Assembly (NCBI RefSeq): GCF_026283965.1
Contig: NZ_JAPDPD010000026.1
Span: 1-63,365 of the forward strand
DNA length: 63,365 nt
Direction: 5' to 3'
From: Dyella subtropica
Lineage (GTDB): Bacteria; Pseudomonadota; Gammaproteobacteria; Xanthomonadales; Rhodanobacteraceae
Position numbers and translations under genes: made by a program. Positions 1 through 8,007 of the stretch are shown here, piece after piece. The notes beneath the pieces are model-generated. The model saw nothing but the letters and a program-made list of their open reading frames with translations. It did not search any database and was not told the origin of the DNA. Position 1 is the first letter of the stretch. The number at the start of each line of letters is the position of its first letter.

Positions 1-186
1 GACACGCACCGCGAGCCTTCTGGACATCACCCCGTCTTTTAGAATTCACATGTGCGGCCGCTGCGTCAGCTCGCCTGCGGCCCGGGCGCCGCCTCGACAG
101 ACAGCCAGTCTGCCTTCGCCGACGCCCGGGCCGCAGGCGAGCTGACACAGCGGTGACGCCTACGTTGAATAGACCAGAGCATCCTT
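1..186. repeat. Composite hairpin repeat, left end cut by window
   Basis: Bases 17-37 match, in reverse complement, the GATGTCCAGAAGG flank of the 40.5 kb copy. Bases 65-88 and 123-146 form a perfect 24-bp inverted repeat, extended with mismatches to 58-153. Inside is an apical hairpin at 98-112 (5-bp stem CAGAC/GTCTG, loop AGCCA). Bases 148-186 are the conserved right flank ending near the pirin stop codon. The first 16 bases probably belong to a second hairpin whose other arm lies outside the window. The strong stem may also end transcription of the leftward operon. Confidence 0.85.
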
Positions 187-1066
187 AACGCGTCGGCAAA
201 GGAATGAACTCCTCTTCGTCGCCCGCCACCTTGCCGTAACGCTGTTCTTGCCATTCGAGCTTCGCCTGCTCGATGCGCTCCTTACGGCTCGACACGAAGT
301 TCCACCACAAGTGTCGCTCGCCATCCAACGGTGCACCGCCGAACAGCATCACACGACTGGCTTTGGTGGCCTTGATCGGCGCCGAGGTCGCAGCGGTCTG
401 CGCCGCCGCCTGAGTAGGTGGAATGGTCAAGCCTTCCCAGCTCACTTCCCCTTCGATCACGCAGAGGCCGCGCTCAATGTGCTCCTCCGGCCAGGCCAGT
501 TCGGCACCAGCCTCCAATGTCGCCTCCATGAAAAACATCGGCGCGAAGACCTTCACGGGCGAACGCTCACCGTAGGCCGTACCGGCGATCAGCACCAGTT
601 CGGCGCTTGGCCGGCGAATACGTGGCAAGGCAATCGCGTCGTGGTGGTGGAATTCCGGCTCGACCTCTTCGTCATGCTGTGGCAAGGCCACCCATACCTG
701 CACACCGTGCATGCGCTGGCCGTCGCGTCGCTGCTCGGGCGGCGTACGCTCCGAATGCGCGATGCCACGTCCGGCGGTCATCCAGTTCACTTCGCCCGGC
801 CGGATGTCCGCTACGCTGCCGACGGTGTCGCGATGACGGATGGCGCCGTCGAACAACCACGTCACCGTGGCCAGGCCGATATGCGGATGCGGGCGCACGT
901 CCATGCCGCGTCCCGGTGCGAAATCCACCGGACCCATCAGGTCGAAGAACACAAACGGCCCTACGTGCCGGGCCAACAGCACCGGCAGCAACCGGCGCAC
1001 AGTGAAGCCATCGCCCAGATCGTGCAGGCGTCCTTCGATAAGTATCGGAGTCTGTTCCACAGCCAT
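185..1066 (-). CDS. Pirin family protein
   Basis: A 293-residue bicupin of the pirin family, usual length for the group. The N-terminal cupin keeps the metal-binding set: RPHPHIG gives His60 and His62, GIAHSE gives His104 and Glu106, matching the iron ligands of known pirins. Family members act as quercetin 2,3-dioxygenases or redox-sensing cofactors; the substrate here cannot be read from sequence. The ATG at 1066 is chosen because GAGGAG lies just upstream; a longer open frame runs back into namA. It starts 8 bases after the namA stop, so the two are very likely cotranscribed. The stop lies at the edge of the hairpin repeat. Confidence 0.93.
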   Translation of the reverse strand: MAVEQTPILIEGRLHDLGDGFTVRRLLPVLLARHVGPFVFFDLMGPVDFAPGRGMDVRPHPHIGLATVTWLFDGAIRHRDTVGSVADIRPGEVNWMTAGRGIAHSERTPPEQRRDGQRMHGVQVWVALPQHDEEVEPEFHHHDAIALPRIRRPSAELVLIAGTAYGERSPVKVFAPMFFMEATLEAGAELAWPEEHIERGLCVIEGEVSWEGLTIPPTQAAAQTAATSAPIKATKASRVMLFGGAPLDGERHLWWNFVSSRKERIEQAKLEWQEQRYGKVAGDEEEFIPLPTR

Positions 1067-1074
1067 GCTCCTCG

Positions 1075-2133
1075 TCACCAGGCCCGTTGATATTGCGCCG
1101 GCGCGTCGATCTTCGCACCCAGCTCTTGCGCCGCGCGGCGCGGAAAATACGGATCGCGAAGACTTTCGCGAGCGATCAGTACCACATCGGCATCTTCGTC
1201 GCTGACGATGTCCGCTGCATGGGCAGCCTCGGTAATCAGGCCCACCGCTCCCGTTGCGATGCCGGACTCGCGGCGAATCCGCGCCGCAAACGGCACCTGA
1301 TAGCCGGGGCTGAGCGGAATCTTCACGTGCGGAACCAGGCCACCGCTGGACACGTCGACGAGGTCGACGCCCAGCGCTTGCAGCTCGCGCGCCAGCCGCA
1401 CGCTTTGCTCGATGTCCCAGCCGCCTTCTCGCCAGTCGGTGGCGGAGATACGCAGCCATAGCGGCAGTTCCGTCGGCCACACCTCGCGCACCGCAACAAT
1501 GACTTCGCGCAGCAGGCGCGTGCGATTTTCGAAACTGCCACCGTAGGCGTCGTCGCGCCGGTTGCTCAGCGGAGAAAGGAATTGGTGCAGCAGATAGCCA
1601 TGGGCAGCATGCAGTTCAACCAGCTGGAATCCGGCGGCACGCGCCCGTTCGGCCGCCGCACGAAAATCCGCCACGACGGCGCATAGGCCGACGACGTCGA
1701 GTGCCTGCGGCGTATGCCAATCCTGGTCGAATGGAATGGCCGAAGGCCCAACGGTTGCCCATGCACCTTCTTCAACGCTCAACGGGCGGCCGCCCTCCCA
1801 CGGCCGATGCACGCTGGCCTTGCGACCTGCATGCCCCAGCTGCACACCAGGAATGGCGCCCTGCGCGGCGATGAAGCGCGTGATCGGTTGCCATGCATCG
1901 CGCTGGGCGTCATTCCACAAACCCACGTCCGATGGCGAGATACGGCCTTCGGGAGAAATAGCCGTAGCTTCGGCGATCACCACGGCCGCGCCACCCACGG
2001 CGCGACTGCCCAGGTGCACGAGATGCCAGTCGTCCGGAAGGCCATGGATGGCGGAGTACTGGCACATCGGGGCGATCACCAGGCGATTGCGCAAAGTCAG
2101 GCTGCGCTGGACCAGTGGAGCGTAGAGATTCAT
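1075..2133 (-). CDS. Old yellow enzyme, NADH:flavin oxidoreductase (NamA/YqjM type)
   Basis: A 352-residue TIM-barrel flavoprotein of the old yellow enzyme family. PMCQYS near residues 22-27 carries the Cys typical of the YqjM/NamA class, and ELHAAHGYLLHQFLSP with SNRRDDAYGG are the usual flavin and substrate-binding stretches. Such enzymes use NAD(P)H to reduce activated C=C bonds in the cytoplasm, often for detoxifying reactive alkenes. ATG at 2133 gives the family-typical start MNLYAPL. It follows the hydrolase gene by 52 bases and precedes pirin by 8, a likely three-gene unit. Confidence 0.93.
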   Translation of the reverse strand: MNLYAPLVQRSLTLRNRLVIAPMCQYSAIHGLPDDWHLVHLGSRAVGGAAVVIAEATAISPEGRISPSDVGLWNDAQRDAWQPITRFIAAQGAIPGVQLGHAGRKASVHRPWEGGRPLSVEEGAWATVGPSAIPFDQDWHTPQALDVVGLCAVVADFRAAAERARAAGFQLVELHAAHGYLLHQFLSPLSNRRDDAYGGSFENRTRLLREVIVAVREVWPTELPLWLRISATDWREGGWDIEQSVRLARELQALGVDLVDVSSGGLVPHVKIPLSPGYQVPFAARIRRESGIATGAVGLITEAAHAADIVSDEDADVVLIARESLRDPYFPRRAAQELGAKIDAPAQYQRAW

Positions 2134-2185
2134 TGTCGTGCCTTGAGGAAACTGCCACAGCAGATGCCGGCGCGGAGGCTTGGCT

Positions 2186-3100
2186 TCAAGAGGCCGCGGC
2201 GTTCCGCGCATCGATGGCGGCCGCTGACGCCATCCATCGAGCCACACGCACGGCGACCGCTTCCGGCGACTTCATCCAGGCAAAGTGATCGGCGGGTGTA
2301 CCCGCCAAATCCTGTGGACCCAACACGTGCAGCTCGCAACGTGCACCGGGCATCTTCGCCAGCAGCCAGGCCAACGAGGCTTCGGGCCCCAGCCAGTCGT
2401 CCCGCATGCGCAGGCCCAGCAAGGGCAAAGTCAGCTCGGATAAGCGCGCCTCGAAATCCACTGGCATATCGGCCGCCGCGTAACGCCCCGTACGTCCGCT
2501 GCGCGCCCAGTCGGCGATCACGCCACGCGCTTCATTCCCACCAAAACCGATGCGCCGCCCGGGCAAGTGACCCATCAAGCGGGCCAGCACGGGAGCCAGC
2601 ACGTAGGACAGGCCGATCAGGTAGCGCTGCCTGAAACGCCGCCAATAAGGAGAGCCGCTTGCCACGAGAACAATGCCGGAGTGATCGCGCGGGTGCAGGC
2701 TGGCATACAGCGTGGCGAGCTGCGCGCCGAGACTGTGCCCGCCTAGCCAGCAAGGCAACGTTCCGAAGCGCTCGCGTACGGCCTTCAGTCCGGCCGGCAG
2801 ATCGTCCTGCAACAGCTCGCGGTAAGCCCAATCGTTGTGCCGCCCGGCCCGCTGGTCACTCGATCCAATTCCACGCCATTCGTGCAGCGCCACGGCAACA
2901 CCGTGTGCAGCCAACGCCTCGGCCAGGGGCAGGTAGTGCTTTGCGGGAACGCCCATCGCCGGCAACCAGTACAGCAGGCCGGTGATTTCTCCGACCGGGG
3001 CCACCGTGAGCAACTCGGCCTTGGCACCGTCGGTCGCGGTGATCGGAAGTATGGACGATTCGAATGCCGGCGCCGCGATGGAAGGTTGTGGTTCTTGCAC
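2186..3100 (-). CDS. Alpha/beta hydrolase
   Basis: About 304 residues with an alpha/beta-hydrolase fold: GGHSLGAQ is the nucleophile elbow, and the C-terminal DHFAW may supply the catalytic His. It resembles the predicted COG4757-type hydrolases, with no assignable substrate. The start is uncertain: the frame stays open to 3211 but would cross the cold-shock terminator at 3173-3201. ATG 3166 sits directly at that terminator with no ribosome site, so GTG 3100 was chosen, also with a weak site. First gene of the leftward unit with namA and pirin. Confidence 0.82.
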   Translation of the reverse strand: MQEPQPSIAAPAFESSILPITATDGAKAELLTVAPVGEITGLLYWLPAMGVPAKHYLPLAEALAAHGVAVALHEWRGIGSSDQRAGRHNDWAYRELLQDDLPAGLKAVRERFGTLPCWLGGHSLGAQLATLYASLHPRDHSGIVLVASGSPYWRRFRQRYLIGLSYVLAPVLARLMGHLPGRRIGFGGNEARGVIADWARSGRTGRYAAADMPVDFEARLSELTLPLLGLRMRDDWLGPEASLAWLLAKMPGARCELHVLGPQDLAGTPADHFAWMKSPEAVAVRVARWMASAAAIDARNAAAS

Positions 3101-3172
3101 CCAGAGGACCCCGGTAAATAATGAAAGATCGCAGGCTAGCGAATGCACTCTATATGCGCCAAGCATGGATAC

Positions 3173-3201
3173 AAAAAAAGGCCGGCTTGCGCCGGCCTTT
3201 T
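3173..3201 (-). terminator. Rho-independent terminator after the first csp gene
   Basis: GGCCGGC/GCCGGCC stem around a short loop, flanked by seven A on one side and four T on the other. Read leftward it ends with a run of U, 20 bases after the stop of the csp gene at 3221; it could also work in the other direction. Confidence 0.88.
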
Positions 3202-3220
3202 CTCCAATCATGGCCTGAAT

Positions 3221-3430
3221 TCAGGCCGGCGCCACTTCATCGGCTTGCAGACCTTTCTGGCCCTGCACCACCTTGAAGCTCACCTTCTGCCCCTCTTTCA
3301 GGCTGCGAAAGCCTGACCCGGTGATAGCGCGGAAATGCACGAAGACATCGGGGCCACTTTCCCTGCTGATAAAGCCAAAACCTTTAGCGTCATTGAACCA
3401 TTTGACGGTGCCAATTTCACGTTCCGACAT
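3221..3430 (-). CDS. Cold-shock protein, CspA family
   Basis: A 69-residue single cold-shock domain with both nucleic-acid-binding motifs: KGFGFI (RNP1) and VFVHF (RNP2). Members bind single-stranded RNA and DNA and melt mRNA structure in the cytoplasm, as cold-shock or constitutive chaperones. ATG 3430 is preceded by GGAGTGA. It has its own terminator and is a close paralog of the csp gene at 3698. Both genes have similar upstream blocks, suggesting shared control. Confidence 0.96.
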   Translation of the reverse strand: MSEREIGTVKWFNDAKGFGFISRESGPDVFVHFRAITGSGFRSLKEGQKVSFKVVQGQKGLQADEVAPA

Positions 3431-3580
3431 GACTCACTCCGATCTGCTCGATACTGAGACAAGTCAGCCTCCCCTTTGGCCGACGGCTTACTGGGCATGC
3501 AGGGAATCGGGTGAGGCGATGCGGGACTCCTTGGAGCCTGGCACCGGGGCACGCACGTGACCTGGCAAACACAGTGGAAT
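3431..3580 (-). promoter_or_regulatory. csp 5' leader, copy 1
   Basis: Upstream of the csp start, three blocks recur in the same order as ahead of the second csp gene: a CACTGTGTTTGCC..GTCAC block (3557-3576), CATCGCCTCACCC (3509-3521) and CCAGTAAGCCG (3484-3494), given as read on the minus strand. Long structured leaders that change fold with temperature are known for CspA-type genes; that this one does so is inference. Confidence 0.55.
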
Positions 3581-3643
3581 TAGCATAACGGATTTTCTTA
3601 ATTGCAAGTAGCCGATGGCCTAGATAATGAAAACGGCCCATGC

Positions 3644-3676
3644 AATAAAAAAGCCAGGCATCGCTGCCTGGCTTCT
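3644..3676 (-). terminator. Rho-independent terminator after the second csp gene
   Basis: Stem AAGCCAGGCA/TGCCTGGCTT (3651-3674) followed leftward by a run of T. It lies 22 bases after the csp stop at 3698. Confidence 0.9.
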
Positions 3677-3697
3677 TTAAAACGCATTGACGGCGTA

Positions 3698-3907
3698 TCA
3701 GGCCGCCTGGACCTCATCGGCCTGCAGACCCTTCTGGCCCTGCACGACCTTGAAGCTGACCTTCTGGCCTTCTTGCAGGCTCTTGAAGCCATTGCCCTGG
3801 ATCGCGCGGAAATGCACGAAAACATCCGGGCCGTTGTCGCGGCTGATAAAGCCGAAACCCTTGGCGTCGTTGAACCACTTGACGATACCGATCTGACGAT
3901 CAGACAT
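3698..3907 (-). CDS. Cold-shock protein, CspA family (second copy)
   Basis: 69 residues, nearly identical in layout to the csp gene at 3221: starts [20 protein letters not shown], with RNP1 KGFGFI and RNP2 VFVHF. ATG 3907 with GGAGTG upstream is preferred over an upstream in-frame ATG at 3952 that lacks this spacing and would add an extension unlike the family. The two genes look like a local tandem duplication that kept the leader as well as the coding part. Role: RNA chaperone in the cytoplasm. Confidence 0.96.
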   Translation of the reverse strand: MSDRQIGIVKWFNDAKGFGFISRDNGPDVFVHFRAIQGNGFKSLQEGQKVSFKVVQGQKGLQADEVQAA

Positions 3908-4070
3908 GTAAATCACTCCGTAAGGTTTTATGAGACTCGGCCCCTCCAACATGGAGCGGGCCGGCTTACTGGTGTGCTAGGAAACCCTAGGGGTGAGGCG
4001 ATGAAGCAGATCGCTGATCAGCGGCATCGGGTCACAAAACTCTGGTGACCCCGGCAAACACAGTGCCTAT
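3908..4070 (-). promoter_or_regulatory. csp 5' leader, copy 2
   Basis: Holds the same three ordered blocks as copy 1, at 4045-4065, 3991-4003 and 3961-3972, with different sequence between them. The remaining stretch to 4311 holds no gene or repeat that I can see and presumably carries the promoters of this gene and of the divergent lipoprotein gene. Confidence 0.55.
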
Positions 4071-4311
4071 ATGATAGCCGTATCAAACCCCTAAACGCTA
4101 ACCGATGCTTTTGTCAAACTGAACGAAACGGCGGCTCAGCGCTTAAAAAAACACGCTAGGGCTTTCGTCCATTTCACCCATTGACGGCATCGATTCAGCT
4201 TTTCTTTACATGTCGCGTTGTCTATTGCATCTGCGTCCTGTCACCCAACCATGCGACCGAATTCAGCGCGGGCACGCACGCGCTGGAACTTACCAGTCGA
4301 GGGGATTCACT

Positions 4312-4791
4312 ATGTCCAACCTACCTTCCCGCCTCGCCCTGATCGTTCTTTCCGGAGGACTCATCCTGGCCGGTTGCGCCGACAAGACCACCCGCCCAAC
4401 CACGCCCTCATCCACAACGACCGGCAGCACGCCGACCTCCACATCCCACGCCACACCCACCCGCCCCAGCTCCGCCACAGGCGGGAAATCGCGACCGGCC
4501 ACCCAGACCGCCGAACCAGCCCTGCCGGACAAGACCGGCATCCAGGCCTGCGACGACTACCTCGCGTCCTACATGGCTTGTCACCGCGCCGCGGGCATCT
4601 ATGCCCCCGACCAGATCGAGGGACGCTACGAGATGATGCGTGAAAGTCTGTTGAAGGATTCACTGAATCCTGACATCCGGCCGCAACTCGGCAGTCGTTG
4701 CACTTCGCTGGCCTCCCAACTGCACCAGGCCTTGCATGGCAAAGCCTGCGCCGCGGAGCCCGCTGCAGCGACCAGCAGCGGCAAGCCCTGA
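4312..4791 (+). CDS. Putative lipoprotein
   Basis: 159 residues. An N-terminal hydrophobic stretch ends in LILAGC, a good lipobox, so the mature protein should be anchored by Cys22. Residues about 24-70 are a Thr/Ser/Pro-rich linker, likely spanning toward the cell wall. The C-terminal part has four Cys (ACDDY, MACH, SRCTS, KACA) spaced as if for disulfides. I do not recognise a named family. ATG 4312 is chosen for the GAGGGG site; an upstream ATG at 4210 would bury the signal peptide. Confidence 0.82.
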   Translation: MSNLPSRLALIVLSGGLILAGCADKTTRPTTPSSTTTGSTPTSTSHATPTRPSSATGGKSRPATQTAEPALPDKTGIQACDDYLASYMACHRAAGIYAPDQIEGRYEMMRESLLKDSLNPDIRPQLGSRCTSLASQLHQALHGKACAAEPAAATSSGKP

Positions 4792-4819
4792 GCGGGGATG
4801 CCAGCGCCAAGTGGATCAG

Positions 4820-6124
4820 CTAACCCCGCCAGAGCGCCCGCAAAGCCGGCGCCATGCCTGAAGGCTGGCACCGGCCCAAGCGGATTTTCGGAGTGGCATG
4901 CCATTGCGCGCAGGCGACGACAGCCTCCGCCAAATCTTGAAGCAGGCCTGGCGTGGGCTCCTCCCCCGCTTCCAGATGCAGCGACTTCACTTCGAACACG
5001 CCCTCTACCCGATGCGCCTTGGCGTCGAGCCGCCCGATCAGGCGACCACGGTGCAGGATCGGCAGCACGTAGTAGCCGTAGCGACGTTTGGGCGCGGGCA
5101 CGTAGCACTCGATGGTGTACTCGAAGCCGAACATGGCCAGCACGCGGGCGCGATCCCATACCAGCGGATCGAACGGCGACAGCAACGTGGTATGCGTGGC
5201 CCGAAGGCGACCTTGCGCAGCTTGTTTCAGTAGATCGACATGGTCGGCATGGACATAGCCCGGCACCTTCCAGTCGCTTACGGACACTTTGAGCAATTCC
5301 CCGGAAGCCACCAGCGGGACAAGCTCCTGCTCGGTCACCGCGGGCTTCAATCGGTAGTAGTCGGCGATCCAACGCGCCTGAGTGATGCCCAAGGCACGCA
5401 CGCTATCGAGGATGAAGCGCTGGCGCAGAGCCGCATGCTCCAGCGTCGCCGGCTCGCCATCCAGTGGCGGATCGAGTCGCGCGATAACGTTCTCCGCCAG
5501 GTCGTACACACGCTGGAAGCGCTCACGGCGGGCCACCATCAATTCACCCAGCGCGAACCACGCCTCCAGCCAGCGCTTCTCTGGCTTCCACGACCACCAG
5601 CCGCTGACACCACGATCCTCGCGAGTGAAGTCCGCAGCGCGCACCGGGCCGGAATCGCGGATGCGTGCCAGCAGCCCGTCCATACCGTCGCGTTGATCGC
5701 GATGCATGCGCGCCGCATGGCGATGCGCCCAGTGCGTATCCCGTTGCCCACGCCATGCGCGGTGCCACGCATAATCGGAGGCTGTAACGAAACACGCTTC
5801 ATGCGCCCAGCATTCCGCCAGCTGTCCTTGCGCAAGCGCTTCGTCCAGCCACATCGGCTCGTAGTCACCCAGACGCGAATGAAGCACCAGGTACGGACTG
5901 CGAGCTACCACGTGGATGGTATCGATCTGCAGCAGACGCATGCGCGCGATCGCCTCCACCACGTCGGCACGACGCGCACGTTTGCGCGGTGCGCGCAGCA
6001 GGCCTTGTGCCGCCAACTGCAGGCGCTGTGCCTGCGCCAAGCTCAAGTGGGTCACCGCAGATGAAGAAAGCGACAACGAAGACAAAATTTTCACATCATC
6101 GGGGCGCAATGGTTGTGCAGGCAT
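4820..6124 (-). CDS. YcaQ-type winged-helix DNA glycosylase
   Basis: 434 residues, similar to the YcaQ/AlkX family, bacterial DNA glycosylases that unhook interstrand crosslinks and excise N-alkylated bases. The N-terminal part has the motif RLLQIDTIHVVARSPYLVL; the QxD pair in it is the catalytic motif of the family. The rest contains the winged-helix-like repeats and the basic KRRYGYYVLPIL strand. The start at 6124 has only a weak ribosome site, but no better in-frame start is near. It is a single gene divergent from the small exported protein at 6249. Confidence 0.88.
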   Translation of the reverse strand: MPAQPLRPDDVKILSSLSLSSSAVTHLSLAQAQRLQLAAQGLLRAPRKRARRADVVEAIARMRLLQIDTIHVVARSPYLVLHSRLGDYEPMWLDEALAQGQLAECWAHEACFVTASDYAWHRAWRGQRDTHWAHRHAARMHRDQRDGMDGLLARIRDSGPVRAADFTREDRGVSGWWSWKPEKRWLEAWFALGELMVARRERFQRVYDLAENVIARLDPPLDGEPATLEHAALRQRFILDSVRALGITQARWIADYYRLKPAVTEQELVPLVASGELLKVSVSDWKVPGYVHADHVDLLKQAAQGRLRATHTTLLSPFDPLVWDRARVLAMFGFEYTIECYVPAPKRRYGYYVLPILHRGRLIGRLDAKAHRVEGVFEVKSLHLEAGEEPTPGLLQDLAEAVVACAQWHATPKIRLGRCQPSGMAPALRALWRG

Positions 6125-6248
6125 TTACCAAGCCTTTGTTAGCGTGTGAGTGGCGCAGGAAGTGCTGTTGACCGGAACACTGCCGCAGCCCACTTTTGGT
6201 TCCTGCGCCCTTCCGTCCTCGAGCCAGTGATTCTGACATGGAGTATCG

Positions 6249-6659
6249 ATGATGAAATCACGCAAACCACTGCTGACCCTTCTCGCCTCCGGTTCTCTGC
6301 TGTTCGCCGGCGCACTGTTGGCGCAGAACCAGCCTGCCCCGCCGCCTCCGACACAAAGCATGCAGACCGTGCCGAGCACCTCGCCCTCTCCGCCGACGCA
6401 ATCAACGCAGGCGCCTGTCGGCAAAGACAGCACGCGCTTCAACAGTCCGCAGGGTGAGGTGACCATCAACTCCACCATCCCCGCCACGAAGAATGCCGGC
6501 CCACCGCCGGACTTCGCTCAGCTTGCGGGTGGCAAGTCATACGTCACGGAAGACGATGCAGCGGCCTATCCGCCGCTGGCCAATGACTTCCTGCATGCGT
6601 CGAGCGGCAAGAACCGCCTGACCAAGGCCCAGTACGAGAACTGGTTGAAGCATCACTAA
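6249..6659 (+). CDS. Small exported protein of unknown function
   Basis: 136 residues with a clear signal peptide (positive start, hydrophobic core, cleavage near ALLAQ), then a Pro/Ser/Thr-rich stretch (about 28-60) and a C-terminal block with FAQLAGGKSYVTEDDAAAYP. The block resembles degenerate EF-hand or low-complexity periplasmic proteins; I cannot name a family. GGAG lies 5 bases before ATG 6249, and ATG 6252 is an equally possible start. A strong terminator follows, so it is a single unit. Confidence 0.8.
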   Translation: MMKSRKPLLTLLASGSLLFAGALLAQNQPAPPPPTQSMQTVPSTSPSPPTQSTQAPVGKDSTRFNSPQGEVTINSTIPATKNAGPPPDFAQLAGGKSYVTEDDAAAYPPLANDFLHASSGKNRLTKAQYENWLKHH

Positions 6660-6675
6660 GCTTCCGGCACCTTTG

Positions 6676-6709
6676 ACGCCGGCCGCGGCTAGCCTGCGGC
6701 CGGCGTTTT
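6676..6709 (+). terminator. Rho-independent terminator
   Basis: ACGCCGGCCGC/GCGGCCGGCGT stem with a 9-base loop followed by TTTT, 17 bases after the stop of the gene at 6249. Confidence 0.88.
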
Positions 6710-6780
6710 CGTGCTCGGGGACGCCGTCGTGACCAAGCCGCATCACCCACGCCCGGACGGGCCTATTCATGGAGCACGCA

Positions 6781-7872
6781 ATGAAGCGACCGACTGCCCT
6801 GGCGACCGTCGTACTGGCCGCGGGCCTCGCATGCCCCGAGGGCCATGCCCAAAACCCCAGCCCGATGGACATTCGCGCCTGCACGGCGATCGAAAGCGAC
6901 GCCCAACGCCTGGCGTGCTACGACCGCGCCACCGGCCGCACCAACATGTCGACGGCGCAGAAAAAGGTCGACGAGGCCGCCGTCTCGCCGGGCGTGTTCT
7001 CCCGGGACAAGAGCGCCCGCGAAACCGTTGAGGCAGGCAATCCGGAAGTAGCGCGTCCACTTTCACTGCTGGATTCGCGCTGGGAGCTGTCGCCCGAAAG
7101 CAAGCTGGGTACCTACAACATTCGTGGCTATAAGCCGCTCTATGTCATGCCAGTGTTCGCTACCAGCAACCAGAACGACATGCCGCACAGCCCCAATCCC
7201 GAGAACACCGTCACGTCACCGCAGCCGCTGCAGAACACCGAGATGAAGTTCCAGCTCAGCCTGAAGACCAAGGTGTGGCAAGGCGTCTTCGGCGATGTCG
7301 GCGACCTGTGGATGGGCTACACCCAGTCCTCGCGCTGGCAGGTATTCAACGGCAAGATTTCCCGTCCGTTCCGCGAAACCAACTACGAACCCGAAGCGAT
7401 GCTGGTGTTCGACACGCATTATCAGGTGCTGGGCTGGGATGGCCGCCTACTTGGTATCGGCTTCAATCATCAGTCCAATGGCCGCGCCAATCCGCTATCG
7501 CGCAGTTGGAACCGAGTGATGGCCAACGTCGGCCTCGAGCGCGATGGCTGGGCGGTCATGCTGCGCCCCTGGTGGCGCATTCCCGAAGACCGCAAGACCA
7601 ACGACAACCCGGACATCAGCGATTACATCGGTCGTGGCGATGTTCAGATCATCCGCGAATGGAAGGGGCAGGAATTCGGTCTGATGCTGCGTCATTCGCT
7701 GCGCGGCGGCAGCCGCAGCCGCGGCGCCGGTCAATTCACCTGGAGCTTCCCCATGGCCGGCAATCTGCGAGGGTACATGGAGCTGTTCAAGGGCTACGGC
7801 GAAAGCATGATCGACTACAACCACAACGCCACCTACCTCGGCATCGGCGTATCGCTGCTCGACTGGTATTGA
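6781..7872 (+). CDS. Outer-membrane phospholipase A (PldA/OMPLA)
   Basis: 363 residues with a signal peptide. GIGFNHQSNGRANPLSRSWN gives the OMPLA active site: His230, Ser232 and Asn244, spaced as in the Escherichia coli enzyme. The later part alternates like beta-barrel strands and ends in LLDWY, an aromatic C-terminus normal for outer-membrane proteins. It hydrolyses phospholipids that flip to the outer leaflet and so keeps the membrane asymmetric. An N-terminal region of about 100 residues with a Cys pair precedes the barrel. ATG 6781 is chosen because GGAG is 6 bases upstream; ATG 6769 is in frame but overlaps that site. Confidence 0.93.
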   Translation: MKRPTALATVVLAAGLACPEGHAQNPSPMDIRACTAIESDAQRLACYDRATGRTNMSTAQKKVDEAAVSPGVFSRDKSARETVEAGNPEVARPLSLLDSRWELSPESKLGTYNIRGYKPLYVMPVFATSNQNDMPHSPNPENTVTSPQPLQNTEMKFQLSLKTKVWQGVFGDVGDLWMGYTQSSRWQVFNGKISRPFRETNYEPEAMLVFDTHYQVLGWDGRLLGIGFNHQSNGRANPLSRSWNRVMANVGLERDGWAVMLRPWWRIPEDRKTNDNPDISDYIGRGDVQIIREWKGQEFGLMLRHSLRGGSRSRGAGQFTWSFPMAGNLRGYMELFKGYGESMIDYNHNATYLGIGVSLLDWY

Positions 7873-7888
7873 GGCCGGCAATCCAACG

Positions 7889-8007
7889 AGGCCTGGTGCT
7901 AAGAGCCTGTTCAAAATCTCTATGCCGGCCTATATGGCGCGGTGCTGAGGGCGAGCAGTTCCATACAGAACCAGAGACTTTGAACAGGCTCTCAGCGCCA
8001 CCAGGCC
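7889..8007. repeat. Inverted-repeat element, MITE-like
   Basis: Arms 7889-7921 and 7972-8007 are imperfect inverted copies (core AGAGCCTGTTCAAA..TCTCT), enclosing about 50 bases that code for nothing. The right arm overlaps the last codons of the flavin monooxygenase gene. It may be a short non-autonomous element or a two-way terminator between convergent genes; no target duplication is evident. Confidence 0.6.

Noticed and set aside
3101-3211. Upstream start of the alpha/beta hydrolase
   Set aside because: It would include the csp terminator in the coding part.
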